64,000 nucleotides of DNA from Lineus longissimus (GCF_910592395.1 NC_088325.1:12094109-12158108); one strand, 5' to 3'; positions 49,301 to 61,159 are shown, counted from the first letter of the stretch. Notes: generated from the sequence alone by a model not told the origin. Numbers and translations: made by a program.

Positions 49301-50076
49301 TAGCTATAGAAACTGTAAGAAATGTACAACAGAATTTGGCAACTTAAGGTGAGCTTGTTTTGAGACCTTAAGATACATTTTGTCTGAGTCACCTTACCAC
49401 TGGGGCAATATTAGACTGAGATTCTGTCTTTGATAATTTGTTTTAAAAGGTCCAGATAAAAATGTCGAGTGTGCCACTGCAATTTGCCGTTAGTCTTCAG
49501 TAAATTGAAATTTTCAAAGTCAGCTTGTGTTTTTGATGCAGTTTGTTGTATCTCAGGTGGCACATTTCCCTAACTTTCAATCCATCTTCATAGATAAGTC
49601 ATTGTGTCGACTCGCCAATCTTAATCGTCATGAAAAATGATAACTGCATCGCATCTGACATTTATTTAAATGAAACAGAGCACCATATCTCAGTCGGACA
49701 GTTCCTGTGAAGAAATTGCACAATAAGTGGTAACGACAATTTTGTTGAATTATTTGTTATCTCTCTCTGGCCATTCAGCAAATTCAAAAATTATTGTACT
49801 TGTCATGCTTATGAAGTCATCACTGCTAACGGTGCTATAGCAAATCACCATTTGTGTCAAAAAAAATTAAAAATAATGATGTTTTTTGGCTTTCTGCCTT
49901 CATGAAGCTACCTTTTGCCAAGAAAGGAAGCATTGGTGTAATAAACTTGTCTGTTTAGCATCACGATAACAGGGCTGTTAAGGAGCTGCATTGTTGCTGT
50001 GGCTCGGTTTCTTTGGTGTTGTGGCTCATGTATAAGTGCGTTCTGGTTAAAAATGATCAGGTAATCCCTTACGAAA
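46321..50076. other. Long non-coding stretch
   Basis: No supported gene. Two overlapping plus frames at 47,338-47,636 and overlapping minus frames at 48,076-48,383 are unrecognised. No repeat boundaries were found. Confidence 0.55.
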
Positions 50077-50194
50077 AACAAAATGATGATGTCTCTTCAT
50101 TTTGAGCAGAAAAAAAATGAATTAAAAAAAACATTTGGACTCAGAAATTTTTTCAGAATTTGAACAACTTGTGAACAATTCAACTCTGAAAAAT
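50077..50194 (+). repeat. A/T-rich dispersed repeat, single unit
   Basis: Contains AAAATGATGATG, TCTCTTCATTTTGAGCAG, an A-rich tract, ATTTGGACTCAGAAATTTT and TTCAACTCTGAAAAAT, in the same order as at 9,575-9,985. Confidence 0.65.
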
Positions 50195-50884
50195 TAACAC
50201 CAAATTTGGCTTTATAACAGATATCACATTCACAAATGCACTCGAGAGTTTAACGCATAAGGCGGCAACCATCTTGGATTTTGACGCAACCTACTGATGC
50301 CTTTAATTAGTTACCGCCCACCAAATCTTGCCTTAATAGGTCGCAAACTTCTCCAGATATCGTGCTCACAAGTGGGTGGATGGATGGAGGTTATTGAGCA
50401 ACTCATCTGAGTTCAGTTAAATTGTTTCAGGATAGAGTGTCAAGTCAGATGAGCAGTGAGGTGGATCAGCTCTCCAGATATATGAATGCCAGATATATGA
50501 ATATAATCACCATATTTCTTGATAGTTGAGTCAACCTGGTTTCGATCGTTGACCGGCGGTCATCTCCCCAGGCTATGATGACCAATGATGGGAGACAAAT
50601 CAGCCTGATTACGTACTACCGGCATCAAATTCAATGCCACCGGGTGGGAAATGTGGGAAATTGATGATATCAATTTGTCGGAAGCTCACTGCACTGATCA
50701 TGCAGTGGGGAGTTGTGGTATGGTAGTCAGTCAGGTGTACATGTATTTAAAGGGGCCTTCTGAAGGGAAATCTTTTTGATGAATCATAACTATTCGAAGT
50801 CATATTTTATATTGAGCTTGACTTGTGAAGAACAAAATGACCTTCAGACATCAACTCTGCTATATAGGTTTATATCATTACCCC
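50195..50884. other. Non-coding stretch, nothing seen
   Basis: No gene. A short direct duplication of CCAGATATATGAAT lies near 50,474-50,502. Confidence 0.5.
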
Positions 50885-50990
50885 CGATATAATGCCTAGA
50901 GTCTCGCATCAATAGTGGGGATTGAAAGAGGACCCTCTTGACCGCTAGGCGAGAGTCTGAGCCACTGCACCACAGCGACGCCATAGTAGG
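50885..50990 (-). repeat. tRNA-derived SINE head
   Basis: On the minus strand it reads GGCGTCGCTGTGGTGCAGTG (A box, complement of 50,958-50,975), then CTCAGACTCTCGCCTAGCGG, then a damaged B box CTTTCAATCCCCACT. The following GCGAGACTCTAGG matches the 20,525 copy. The anticodon region around CTCTCGCCTAG is not reliable enough to name the source tRNA. Confidence 0.6.
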
Positions 50991-52164
50991 GGCCAGAATG
51001 TGGTTTGAGAGTCGGGCACGTTGACCAACATGCCACCATGCTCGACATGTTGGAGATGTTGGGTAGATTAAATGGTCACTGCAGAAAATCTGGTGTTGGC
51101 TTGTGTTTGTCCATCATGGTGTTGCCAAGTCCTCAAAGCAGTATTGCCCAGTAAGATCTGATTTGTCTCCTCTCAAAGCATTCTCCATTTGGTCCAGAAA
51201 GTCATTATTGAGAGCTGAAGAGACCCGCCAAAGCTAATATTAGCTCTCGGTAGACTTTGATGACAAGACAGGCAGGAAATGAAAGAATTATTCTCTCTAG
51301 TATTCTTTGTCTTTGTCCCTCCCATATCAATTTGCCTAAAAGAGGGTGGGCGGCTTCTCTGAGGAGGCTAGGATTAAGTGAGTCAAAGTAAACTATTTGA
51401 CCTTTGTCAAAAGCTTGCGAATTCTTCTGCAAGAGCTCATGTCATCTAAAACTCTCTATTAGGGCTCTCTGAAACCTCTCTGTTGATAGTACTTGATAGC
51501 TATTTTGACTCTTTTGTCGATTTCTTGTCCTAAAGATCAAGAATTGGACAGCAGGAAATACGAGTTGGGTGTGAGAGCTCATTCAGTGTAAGATGGTCTA
51601 CAGTTTGCTGATCTTATCCCTAAGAAAGATGAAAGAAAGAACTGTAACATTGTATTCCTCTGGGGCTATGACCAGCTGCCCGTGAAGCGCAGCGTGTGCC
51701 TGCCACGTGCCCAGCATGTCTTATCGAACAATATCGGCCACTTGCCTGTGACAACATGGCTCTTAAATGCCCTGTGATCACTGGAGCGTGCTGCCCTTGT
51801 CCTTATCCAAATAATGGATAGTTTGTTGAATCTTCCCTTTATGTTGGCTCAAGTGAATTTAATGGGTTTCATCCATAACTGGTTCGTTGACCTCTTTGTG
51901 TTTGAATCAACTGATGCCATCAGTGTTGTTCAGATGTTATTGGGTGTGAATGCTCTGTGACCATTTTGAACTTTTAATGATGGAAGATTATCAATTTCAA
52001 AGTTCACTAGTGTGGCATCTTGATCTGTTCAGTTACAGCTGTTTGCTATCGTTTGTACAACTTTTCTTCTGCAGTCTTTATTGCCCTTTCAGGACTTTGA
52101 ATCAACACTTGGTCGGAAGAAGTAATTTTCCAGATATTGTATCCGGTTATTCATGTGCAATGAT
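50991..52164. other. Non-coding stretch, nothing seen
   Basis: No gene. CTCTCTATTAGGG-like words near 51,450-51,485 faintly recall the pogo-like MITE but lack ends. Confidence 0.5.
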
Positions 52165-52215
52165 GTAACCAAGGCAACGCGCAGTAACCAAGGTATACTT
52201 GTTCATGCGCATGCG
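52165..52215. promoter_or_regulatory. Promoter-like X-box plus NRF1-like site
   Basis: GTAACCAAGGCAAC (52,165-52,178) is an RFX X-box with one mismatch, followed by a second half-site GTAACCAAGG (52,184-52,193). CATGCGCATGCG (52,204-52,215) contains the palindromic TGCGCATGCG core of NRF1-type sites. The three together within 51 bp resemble promoters of ciliary or housekeeping genes. A plus frame starting at 52,199 stays open to a donor-like GTAAGG near 52,387, but its product is unrecognised. A minus-strand gene is equally possible. Confidence 0.35.
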
Positions 52216-54430
52216 TAACCGGCCACCAAATCTGGAAATTGCGTTTGAACTTCTGCTGACTCAAAGTCATCGAATAAGTATTTTCGGTTATAGCAAGCAA
52301 AAATTAAACATAAAACGCCTAGCATGGTTCCTGTTTGGTACTTCCCAGTTGCTGCCGAATGCCAGAATTCGTTCGAAACTAGAAGTAAGGAAATCTAGAT
52401 CTCCCAGTTTTTGGGCTTCCTTCTCAAGTCAGGCCTGGACCAAAAGCACCATTATACAAGTGCAGCGGCAAAACTCATAACACGAGGGAGCTGAGGGCAT
52501 CAGTTGGTACCAATACTTTCCTGACATCAAGCAAGCAACTAACCAGTCATTAATACGACTTCATTGGAATGCTTGGTCATGTCGCTGGACTGGAGTCTTA
52601 GAACTCTGAACAGATCCTGTTGCTAACGTACGTCACATCATCCGGATTCTAATTCACCAAGTTCTCTGAACGCATCCCACAGTTTCAAAAATGATGTCCA
52701 GGCATTGCCAAGATCAGAACTTCGATTATCTCACAGTAAGGGACCAATGTACCCCGGAGGTCATTCACATCCTCTGCACAAAATGGTCATTATGCCATTT
52801 AGGTTCTACCTGATGGCTTGAGATTAGGTGGTGAAATTACGACGATGATGTTCTTGATGCCCTTGGGAGCAGCCAACCTTGGGGCCCTATCTAGGTTGCG
52901 GTAAGGACCCATGGTCTCATCTTTAACTGTGATAGAGCTCTATTTGGGAGTCGAATATTGGAATACTCTCGCTCTTAAATTGATTGCTTCAGGATTCCTG
53001 TGTTCTTCTTTGGCCAAGGGCTTCTACGCAGTCGTCCTGCACTGCAAGAAGAGCACTTCCATGCTTGGTATCATTTTTCAATTTCCCCTATCGTGCAATA
53101 AACCTTTTGCCAATATTACAGGTTTCTTGTTTGTCTTGTATATTGTTTTCAGACAAATGTCAGATGTTATGATCGGTTATTCTCCTCTGCGCAGTCGTCA
53201 ACCTGAAGTCACCTCACCAAGGGTATTACAGGTCTCAAATCTCAGACAATGTCAGAAGAAAACACGTTTATCAATAATTGCTTTGACATTTTCAGTAATT
53301 GAAACACAAAATGCAATAGGTCATGTTCTTGTTATTCAGCAAATGACTAATGTAACATGCAACAGATAATGACTGCAACAATGCTGATCATGTATATGTA
53401 ACATTTTGTCCTTAATAATTGGTCTCCTCTCTCAAAACTTGATTACAACAGCAGAATATGTAATCCTTTCTTCTACCTGTCACATCCTATGTAGAAAGTA
53501 GCGATGACAATTATTGGTTCGAATTACTGCTATAGACAGATGTATAATGATGCAACAAGAACTTATTTTCTATGAAACGTGGCAAATTGATGTAAATCAT
53601 TGTAACAAAGTATAGGTATTGTTTTTTGTCCTTTCTTCCCACAAGTGTCATGTACACTTTTGCCATATAGTGTTACATCATACTTACTCGATCTGACCAT
53701 CTTCAAAAAGCATCTTTAGTATATAACTAGTCTTTAATGCTTTCTAAGAAGGTTGCCTCGGTCTTTCTGCATGCAGAACAAGACAAAAAGTGGTGTGAGG
53801 GCATCATTTGTTTCCTTCGGAGAGCTTGATCTACATTACTTAACCACCGACCTTCAATTGCTGGCTTTCTGATCCGAGATTTTAGAATGATGGTCACCCT
53901 CATTGGTCATCTCACACCTCAGCCACTCTACCTCGAAGACAATGACACTGATGTTATGCAAGTGGCTATTGTTCCGTCTTGATTTCAGCTCCAACAACAT
54001 TTGTCATTGACAATGATCCTTTATTACTGGTTTCCTTCGGATCACCATGATACCTTGTAATGGATCTGACCCGAGCCTCGGGCTCTTTGAACCCAAGAAT
54101 CATGAAAATAAAGTTGGTGACCACAAAATCCTCTGTTAAGTAGCCATTGTTTCTACAACTGAATGTGACACTGATCCTCCTTAATTAGCATTCCAGTTGG
54201 AACAAACAGCGGGATCTCCTGATCTTTTATCCTTTGATGTCTTCGTGGTTAGTTGAAGATAATTGACCAAACAGCATCTCTTCGATAACCGCTGTAACTG
54301 TGCGTCGTTTGAAGCTTTTAAAGTTGGTGACTTTATCCAAAGGTTAAGCGAAGGCTGATATTCTGCTATTACATGTAGTGCTACAGTCCCAGTCACAATT
54401 AGCACTCCCTCTTCGATCGAGCGTGAAGGT
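52216..54430. other. Non-coding stretch with unrecognised frames
   Basis: The frame at 52,911-53,369 (152 codons) has a hydrophobic middle but no recognised domain and lies in AT-rich DNA, so I do not call it. 53,800-54,120 has no repeat or exon that I can define. Confidence 0.5.
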
Positions 54431-54693
54431 TAAGTATAAAAAAAGTAAAGTTTGTTTATTATAGTGTCACCCCTAATGAAAGGGCCAGACAGCTTTTTGG
54501 CTTATGAGACACTCTTCACTTCCAAACTCCTATCTCTAATGCCAGGCGCCTGGCGAGAAGGCAGTTTGTACCCTATATTTAACTAGCTGGTGGCTAACCA
54601 ACCGGTCGCATCGGAAAGAGGTTACCAGCGGGCCTCGAACCTTCGACCTTCCGTTCACGAGGCGGGCGCCTTAACCACAAGGCCATCGAGATC
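54431..54693 (-). repeat. tRNA-derived SINE, full head
   Basis: The minus strand opens GATCTCGATGGCCTTGTGGT, with an A box (complement of 54,666-54,687) and a clean B box GGTTCGAGGCC (complement of 54,631-54,641). The D stem GCC/GGC is intact. The anticodon region CCGCCTCGTGAACGG forms a short stem. The body reads on to an A/T-rich tail near 54,431-54,470. This is a different family from the 50,885 copy. The 3' limit is approximate. Confidence 0.65.
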
Positions 54694-55388
54694 GGTATAT
54701 CATGGGCAGAGCATTCATTAAGCCTGCGCAATGGTTGTGTGTAACTTACATGACATGTCTGTTGCCGAAGCTCGTTATCACCAGCATCAGTGTAGGATAA
54801 AAAAGAGAAATTGTCCAAGAGTTGAGGAGTTCAGATGAGTCAAGCTGATGTCTTGGGGGTAAAAGCATTAAAGGTACATCTTATATACCTTGATTCTTTT
54901 ACCGATGGTCAAGCATAAAGAAAGAAATCTTCTTCGATACTGATGCAGATTCCTTGATCCCTCAGTGTCGATATCTGTCATGTTGGTTGTGGTTGGCTCG
55001 GGTTCACAAGTTCACATCTAGTGATCTGGTATAATCCAATTGTGTTTGCCATTGATGGCATCAAGGTGCAAGGATCGTTGGTCAGGGGTCAGAGACATTA
55101 GGATGTTTGTCCAGGGCGGGGTGAAATGGTTGCGCTAATTTCTTGATCAGAGTCAGATGGTGTAGACAATGAGTTGCTTTTATGCTGATGGAGCAAGTAA
55201 TTTTACAGTAGATATGAAGATCTCATGATTCAGGAACTTGGTAATGCAGGGATCAGTAGTTGAATGAAGGAACCTCCTGAAAGCGGGGTAAATTGGTTAC
55301 CGTTATATGCTGATTTCGGAACAGAGTTGGATGGTAAGGAAAAGGTGGTTTAACCCAATGGTGCTAGGCCAGGACCCAGTCCCATTTT
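54694..55388. other. Non-coding spacer, nothing seen
   Basis: No gene or repeat boundary recognised. Confidence 0.5.
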
Positions 55389-55389
55389 T

Positions 55390-55440
55390 AGCTCACCTCT
55401 TAGCAGAGGTGAGCTTATCCCATACCGTGGCGTCCGTCGT

Positions 55441-55475
<35 letters not shown>

Positions 55476-56503
55476 CGTCGTCGTCCGTCGTCCGTTAGCA
55501 GGGCACGTTTCGTAACTGTTAGAGCTATTGAGTTGAAACTTGGTACACATGTACCCTTATGTAATGACACCTTGGAGACCAAGTTTCGGTCCGATTCGTT
55601 TCATGGTTTGGCCACCAGGGGGCCAAACGTTAAAAGTGAAAATATGCAATATCTCCCTTAATAGTAGTCGGGAAATTTTGAAAAAAATATGGTAGGTACT
55701 TCTAGCAAAGGTGCATCATATATCCTCCAGGTTTTTGATTTGACCTCCTTTTCAAGGTCACAGAGGTCAAATGGTGTAAATTGGCCGTTAGGATGTAACG
55801 ATGGCACGTTTCTAAACTGCAATGACTATTGATACCAAATTTGGTACACATTTACCCCTTAGTCAGGTGATCTCAGGGACCGAAGTTTGGTCCAATATGA
55901 TTCACCACTTGACCACCAGGGGGCAAAATCCAAAAACCTTAAAAATGTGATTATTCCTTAACTTCTTGCCCGATTGCCACCAATTTGATATCATGGGTAC
56001 ATCTAACCACCATACAGTATATGTCACACAGGTTTTTAATTTGACCTTCTTGTCAAGGTCACAGAGGTCAAATGGCGTAAATTCGCCGTCAGGCCGTAAC
56101 TATGGCACGTTTCTTAACTGCAATGACTATTGATCACAAATTAAGTACACAATGTACCCCTTGGTCAGGTGATCTCAGGTACCGAAGTTTGGTGCAATCT
56201 GATTTGCCGTTTGGCCTCCAGGGAGGGGGCCAAATCCTAAATTCTTCAAAATGCCATTATTCCTAGTAATGACTTGCCCGATTGGCACCAATTTTATATC
56301 ATAGGTACATCTAATTCTAACAACCATTCAATGTGTCACCCGGGTCTTCTTTGATTTGACCTACTTTTCAAGGTCACAGAGGTCGAATGTACTGTAAATT
56401 GGCCATTTTGGGGAAATTGTAATTGCTTGGACCTACATCAAACCTAACACTACATGACACAATACCATGCTCTTTATCCATCTTTCCTCCACATGAGGTG
56501 AGC
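55390..56503 (+). mobile_element. AGCTCACC-ended element with three 300-bp internal units
   Basis: The left end AGCTCACCTC (55,390) is immediately mirrored by GAGGTGAGCTT, then ACCGTGGCGTCC and a (CGT)n/GTCCGTCGTC run (about 55,430-55,496). The right end GAGGTGAGC (to 56,503) is inverted to the left end. The interior is three diverged units of about 300 bp, each starting GGCACGTTTC (55,503; 55,802; 56,104). The units share TTGGTACACA-type, TTTCAAGGTCACAGAGGTC-type and GGCC words. No transposase. I know GTCCGTCGTC elements of this layout as widespread in molluscs and other marine invertebrates, but the superfamily is not clear. A plus frame in the CGT run is an artefact. Confidence 0.75.
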
Positions 56504-57415
56504 ACAATGGCCCTGGTCATTTCATTCAAAATTCAAAAGTCTCATCTTTGCATCTCCATCAGCAGAGCAGCGTGAGTAGGAGCATGTCTTAGATTATTAG
56601 GATATTGGATTCTCTGAAACTTGTGTGCCAGGATAGAAAGAAATTACATGTATCATCAACATTTCATGCATTGCCTCTGACAGAACAAATCGTCTGCTAA
56701 TCCAGAAGTACCAAAACCAGGTGGCGTGATCAATCATGGCCATCCTCCATTAGCTGGGAATGATATCGAACAGATTCTCAAATCCTTCGTGGTTGAATTG
56801 GCTTTAGATCAATTGACCAGTGTACAGCCATCATCAACAGGTCATTACTATAGAGACTGGTACTGACTCATTCTAGTAAGCCTTTGATTTCTTACCATTA
56901 TTCCAACAAGTTGGATGCTGCAAATCCTATGCCATTTTCCATTAATTTGGCTTCATTTACATCGCTGTCCTTCTGCCACATTTCCCCAGATTTATAGTCA
57001 AATGAGATCAACTGGATGGCTGGTCATTTCTGAACTCCAACAGGTCATCACTGCACTGTATTCACTTGTTTGAAACTTGGCTCTGTAGTGTCCTTGTCCA
57101 GCCCAGATAGATAATCCTCACTCAATAAATGCGCATTACATGCATGCGAGTGCAAAGCAAGAGACATGAGGTACCATTGATGCATTAGCCAGATTCATCT
57201 GCAGTGATACGGATTAGTATATAAAAAGCATGTACTGTTGAAGAGTTATGATGCAAAACAACTCCTGGAAGGCATTCCAATAAAATATATGAGATGAGGA
57301 CTGCATGTAGTATATGAAATTTATTGTAAAAAGATGCCAGCTGTAGCCTTGATCTGAATACCAAACTGCTTTGATGCAGAACCTGCAATATTGCATGGAA
57401 AATCATATCATATGA
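56504..57415. other. Non-coding stretch, nothing seen
   Basis: No gene recognised. Two overlapping minus frames (57,185-57,421) are unrecognised and AT-biased. Confidence 0.5.
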
Positions 57416-57700
57416 TGTCACTTTCCCGACGTCACCGTCAGAGTCACAACGGAAATCTTACTCAAAACGACCGGTACATTTGTTGCTTTTGCCTCTGAAA
57501 CGTTCAAGGATATTCCCGGCATCCCGAAAACAGACAATTCTCTCATCACTTATCCAAACTCTGTACCAACTAACTCAACCATGTCGACGCTTTTGAATTT
57601 TGACTTTTACCAACAACAGCGTCTGCATCGCTGTCAAGGTTTCCTGGAGCCCGATATCAATAAAAAACACCAGGCTAGCCTTTTGTTGCCGACAGCTATC
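57416..57700 (+). other. Open frame with coding-like codon use, no start codon
   Basis: 95 codons lie between stops (TGA at 57,413, TGA at 57,701), with no ATG until codon 58. Many codons end in C, such as GAC GTC ACC GTC and CCC GGC ATC, unlike the surrounding AT-rich DNA. The peptide (FPDVTVRVTTEILLKTTGTF near its start) looks protein-like but I cannot name a domain. It could be an internal exon, a pseudogene piece, or a chance frame in a GC-richer patch. A weak donor-like CAAGGTTTCC lies near 57,639. No convincing acceptor was seen upstream. Confidence 0.22.
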
Positions 57701-58636
57701 TGATGCTCACGGCGTATCCTGTTATGTACGAACCTTGGTAAAAATGTGTCCCGGAGGAGTCATTCAGTTCAATATCAAAGCTGGTTAGACTTGGAAAAGC
57801 ACTCCATAAATTCCCAGGTAGCAAATGAGACTGGCTGCTTAGGATCAGTAAACAAGCTTGAAGAGTCCTCAAGGATGAGGTTTTCTTGAAGTTCTATTCA
57901 CTTTAAACTTCTTGTTGCCTCACTCGTACTGTTGAAGGAAGTATGTGTTGTGCTGATATTTGTAAATTAATCAACTTGGTTGGTAGCCTCGAAAATTTCA
58001 GGTGCTGATTCGAACCATCTTCCGGATTGACCTGCCTTCATGCCTGGATTTAATGGGTAGTGTGTTCCGCATCTGAAGCTCAGGATCAGGGCCTTTCCTG
58101 AAAGTAAGATAATGGTAATATACATTTGTAAATAAAGATAAAGTAATGATAATAGTGATGATGAAAAAGGTTCAGTATTATAACGGGTCAACAAAAAAAC
58201 TTGTGAACACTAAGACGGAATCAAGTACAAATAACAATGACTTGTCTCACTGTCCTCTCTCTCAACCTCATCCAATCAGTGTTGTCTCATTGAAGACCAG
58301 CTACTCATATTACATCAGGAATCCATCAGACCCCTGATAAAAGGGCTCAAGTCTTACACCCTGCCCTCTCCCTAATGGCCCCGCAAACTGACTCTTTGAT
58401 CAGACTTTGTTTCGCTCCAACCTGATGGGAATTACTGAAGATCATATTACGCAAATCCTTTTCGGAATACAACTGAAGGACTTCGGATACCTGGTCTAGC
58501 TCCTCTGCTGACTTATCAAATATCTAATATGTATATATAACTCAGAGAGGGTGTGTGAATAGCTTCTGCTGATATTGGTGATGGTGCTAAAAGAGGACCC
58601 AAATATCTTGCTTGAGACATAACCAGCTTATAAACA
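57701..58636. other. Non-coding stretch, nothing seen
   Basis: No gene or repeat recognised. Confidence 0.5.
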
Positions 58637-58988
58637 GATCAACACAGTCTGTCTTTCAATACTAATGATAGCATCGCTCTTGATAGCACATCCCCCCCCC
58701 TCAATGGGTAGAAAGATAACTGGGACCCTCCACATGTCCAACCTTGGTGTGAAGGACATGGGCCACCCTACCCCAACCCTTCATGTGGCCTGTACCAACC
58801 CAACCCTTTAAAAAGCTTACCCCACCTAAGCCATTTTAGTGGCCCACCCCTCCCAAAGCCTTCATGTGGTCAAACCCATTGCATGAAATGACAAACAAAT
58901 CAGTGCAGTATCTCAATGCTAACATTAGCATCATCCTTGATGGCGTCACCCCCATTGTGGCAATCAGTAGCAGGATTACCGGGACCCA
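58637..58988 (+). repeat. Old tandem duplication, about 260-bp period
   Basis: 58,637-58,730 and 58,898-58,988 share in order ATCA, CAGT, TCTCAATGCTAA-like, AGCATC, CTTGAT, a C run, and GGGACCC. Between them is C-rich DNA with CAACCCTTCATGTGG and CAAAGCCTTCATGTGG words, itself weakly repeated. Similarity is clear but diverged. Confidence 0.5.
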
Positions 58989-61159
58989 ATTCACCCAGAG
59001 ATGTCCACAGGATCATTGTCTGCATCTTGATGCCTTTCATCATCTCCATCTGAAGATTACTCAATTAGCTCTATTTGTATTGTTAGCCAGGCTAACCTCA
59101 CTAGCTTAGCCTCACATGGCTACTTAGTTTGCCATAACATCAGGGGCATGCTAGCAATCGTGACAAGTTAAAAGGGAAACAGTGGGCAGGAGCAAGCTAA
59201 TTGGCTAGATTTAGATCTTGAGAGAAAGTTAATCTATCTCATAGTATCTGTCTATGTTCTATTTCGATTGTTTTTAGTGTATCTCTGACGACTCTACTCT
59301 AAAGTTAGCAAAAGATACCTGCTGATTCAGCATGGGGTATAAAATCAGATCCCTTTTCACAAACATGGAGTGAACCACATCAGTTATGGTAAAAAGTGGG
59401 AAAGTCGGATATTTCAGGACAGGTTACACTTCCCTATTCTTCCTGATATCACTTCCATTGTAAACCTCAGAACCTCAGAACCTCAAAGAAAGGGTTACAC
59501 TTCACAGAATTAGCTAAACTCAATCAAGCATCTATAACCGTGTGTGAACACAGGTGACCAAATTGACAAATTACACATCTCGTGTCATTCTCGATCCATC
59601 TAATATTTCAGGCGTGGAAAAGTCTGATATTTCAGCCTTGGTCAAATTGAAGAACAAACACCGTCATCTGCGGATGACTGTATTACGTAACCACGCCGAT
59701 GACTAATTTTATGACCCCCTGGAGATGCTCTGTACTAATTCTTGATTGACTGGATCTGTGTGACAATGGGAGGCTGTGATGTGATGGTCTTGTGTCAATA
59801 TGAGCCTGTTTTGGAGTTATTAGTGTAAGCGTGAGGGTTTAAAGGGAGAATAAGACCATGAGGTTCAGAAAGGTGAAGGGAGAATGCGGATGATGCTAAG
59901 TTAACCGTTTTGCTACCAGCCTTTATGGTCACTAAGATTTCAGCATCACGTCAACCATCATATTTCAGCTTTCCATTCACTCCCGCAAGCCACGGCGTAA
60001 AAGCATGAGAATGCTTTGGGGATTTCCGTTATGTAGAATGCAACAGTGGTCAGTAAGTAGCCGTATATGTCAACATACTTTCTTCTAAAACAGTCCATCA
60101 AGTAGTGATTCCATGAATGACAAAACCCACCATGTATTAAACCAGCTCCAAATAAACCAATATTAACACCTCATTTAATCCACCTTGTCAAACCTTTGTT
60201 GCAGAAGGGTCATCATATCCTGTCATTATCGCTGCACACCATCGTCCCTCGCCAATGGGGATTTCATCATTATCATTCAATTTATCGTCGAATCGTAACA
60301 GCCATGTGAGAAATCTTGCACCTAAATCCCAAACGCCTGAAATATCACGTCAGCAGACTAATTCACTAATAATGCACGATAATAGAAACCCTAGAATTAT
60401 ATGATTGAGTCAGAGGTTCATCAAATTCACAAAGTTCATCAAATACAACTGATTCCGTCTCTTGTCTGTGACTGGGGATTGAGTTCATTGAGAGGTGTGA
60501 CGCTAATGGAAGGCGGCTTGGAACAGCTATGGACTGCAATTGGGACTGGATTGGGACCAATGATTCAAGGTTAACATTTTGCTAATTTTGCAGCAAATAG
60601 AAGGTGGTCGCCACAGAAAAAATACTGATCTGAGCAACCGTCACAATAAAAAGGAAATTACATCCTAATCCAATTCAGTCAGACATTTTCATCAAAGAAA
60701 AATCTCAATAGGTTATATAGTTCATTAATGAAAAGATCATAACCAAAAGATCATTACGTTCAGACATCGCGTGACCATGTCATTTCTGATAATGCAATAC
60801 AATAGTTATGCCATCAAAAATGACTTATCAAAGAGCTGGTTATGATGCTCCAAGGCCAAGTCCTTGAATGATACAAAGTGATCTCTGCCAGTTGTCATAT
60901 TCAGCCTTGACACATGCAGAGTACATTAGAAAAAATTTTGACACTCAAGAGGAATGAATCCAGAAATTAATACTGGAAGTGTACCATCACTGCAGTTAAG
61001 TTCGGCCGACCAATTGTATTTATATTGTTTCATATTTGCCAGCATTTAAACTTTGAGATATACAGTTTGGCAGTTTCATCATGTTAAATGGTAGTTGTCT
61101 TCGAGACTACTTTAAGATTGAATTTGCTAATGAATTCGTAATTGAAATGTTCCTCTTAT
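58989..61159. other. Non-coding stretch
   Basis: AACCTCAG is repeated about three times at 59,465-59,487. No gene. The minus frame at 60,366-60,560 is unrecognised. Confidence 0.55.

Noticed and set aside
52911-53369. 152-codon frame as a membrane protein
   Set aside because: The hydrophobic middle comes from T-rich DNA. No family is recognised, and a second frame is open over part of the same DNA.
54631-54693. A functional tRNA gene on the minus strand
   Set aside because: The D arm and B box are good, but acceptor pairing fails and a SINE body with an A/T-rich tail follows.
55307-55498. Arginine/serine-rich frame ending in a long Arg run, and its Asp-run mirror on the minus strand
   Set aside because: Both are the (CGT)n run of the mobile element read in two directions.
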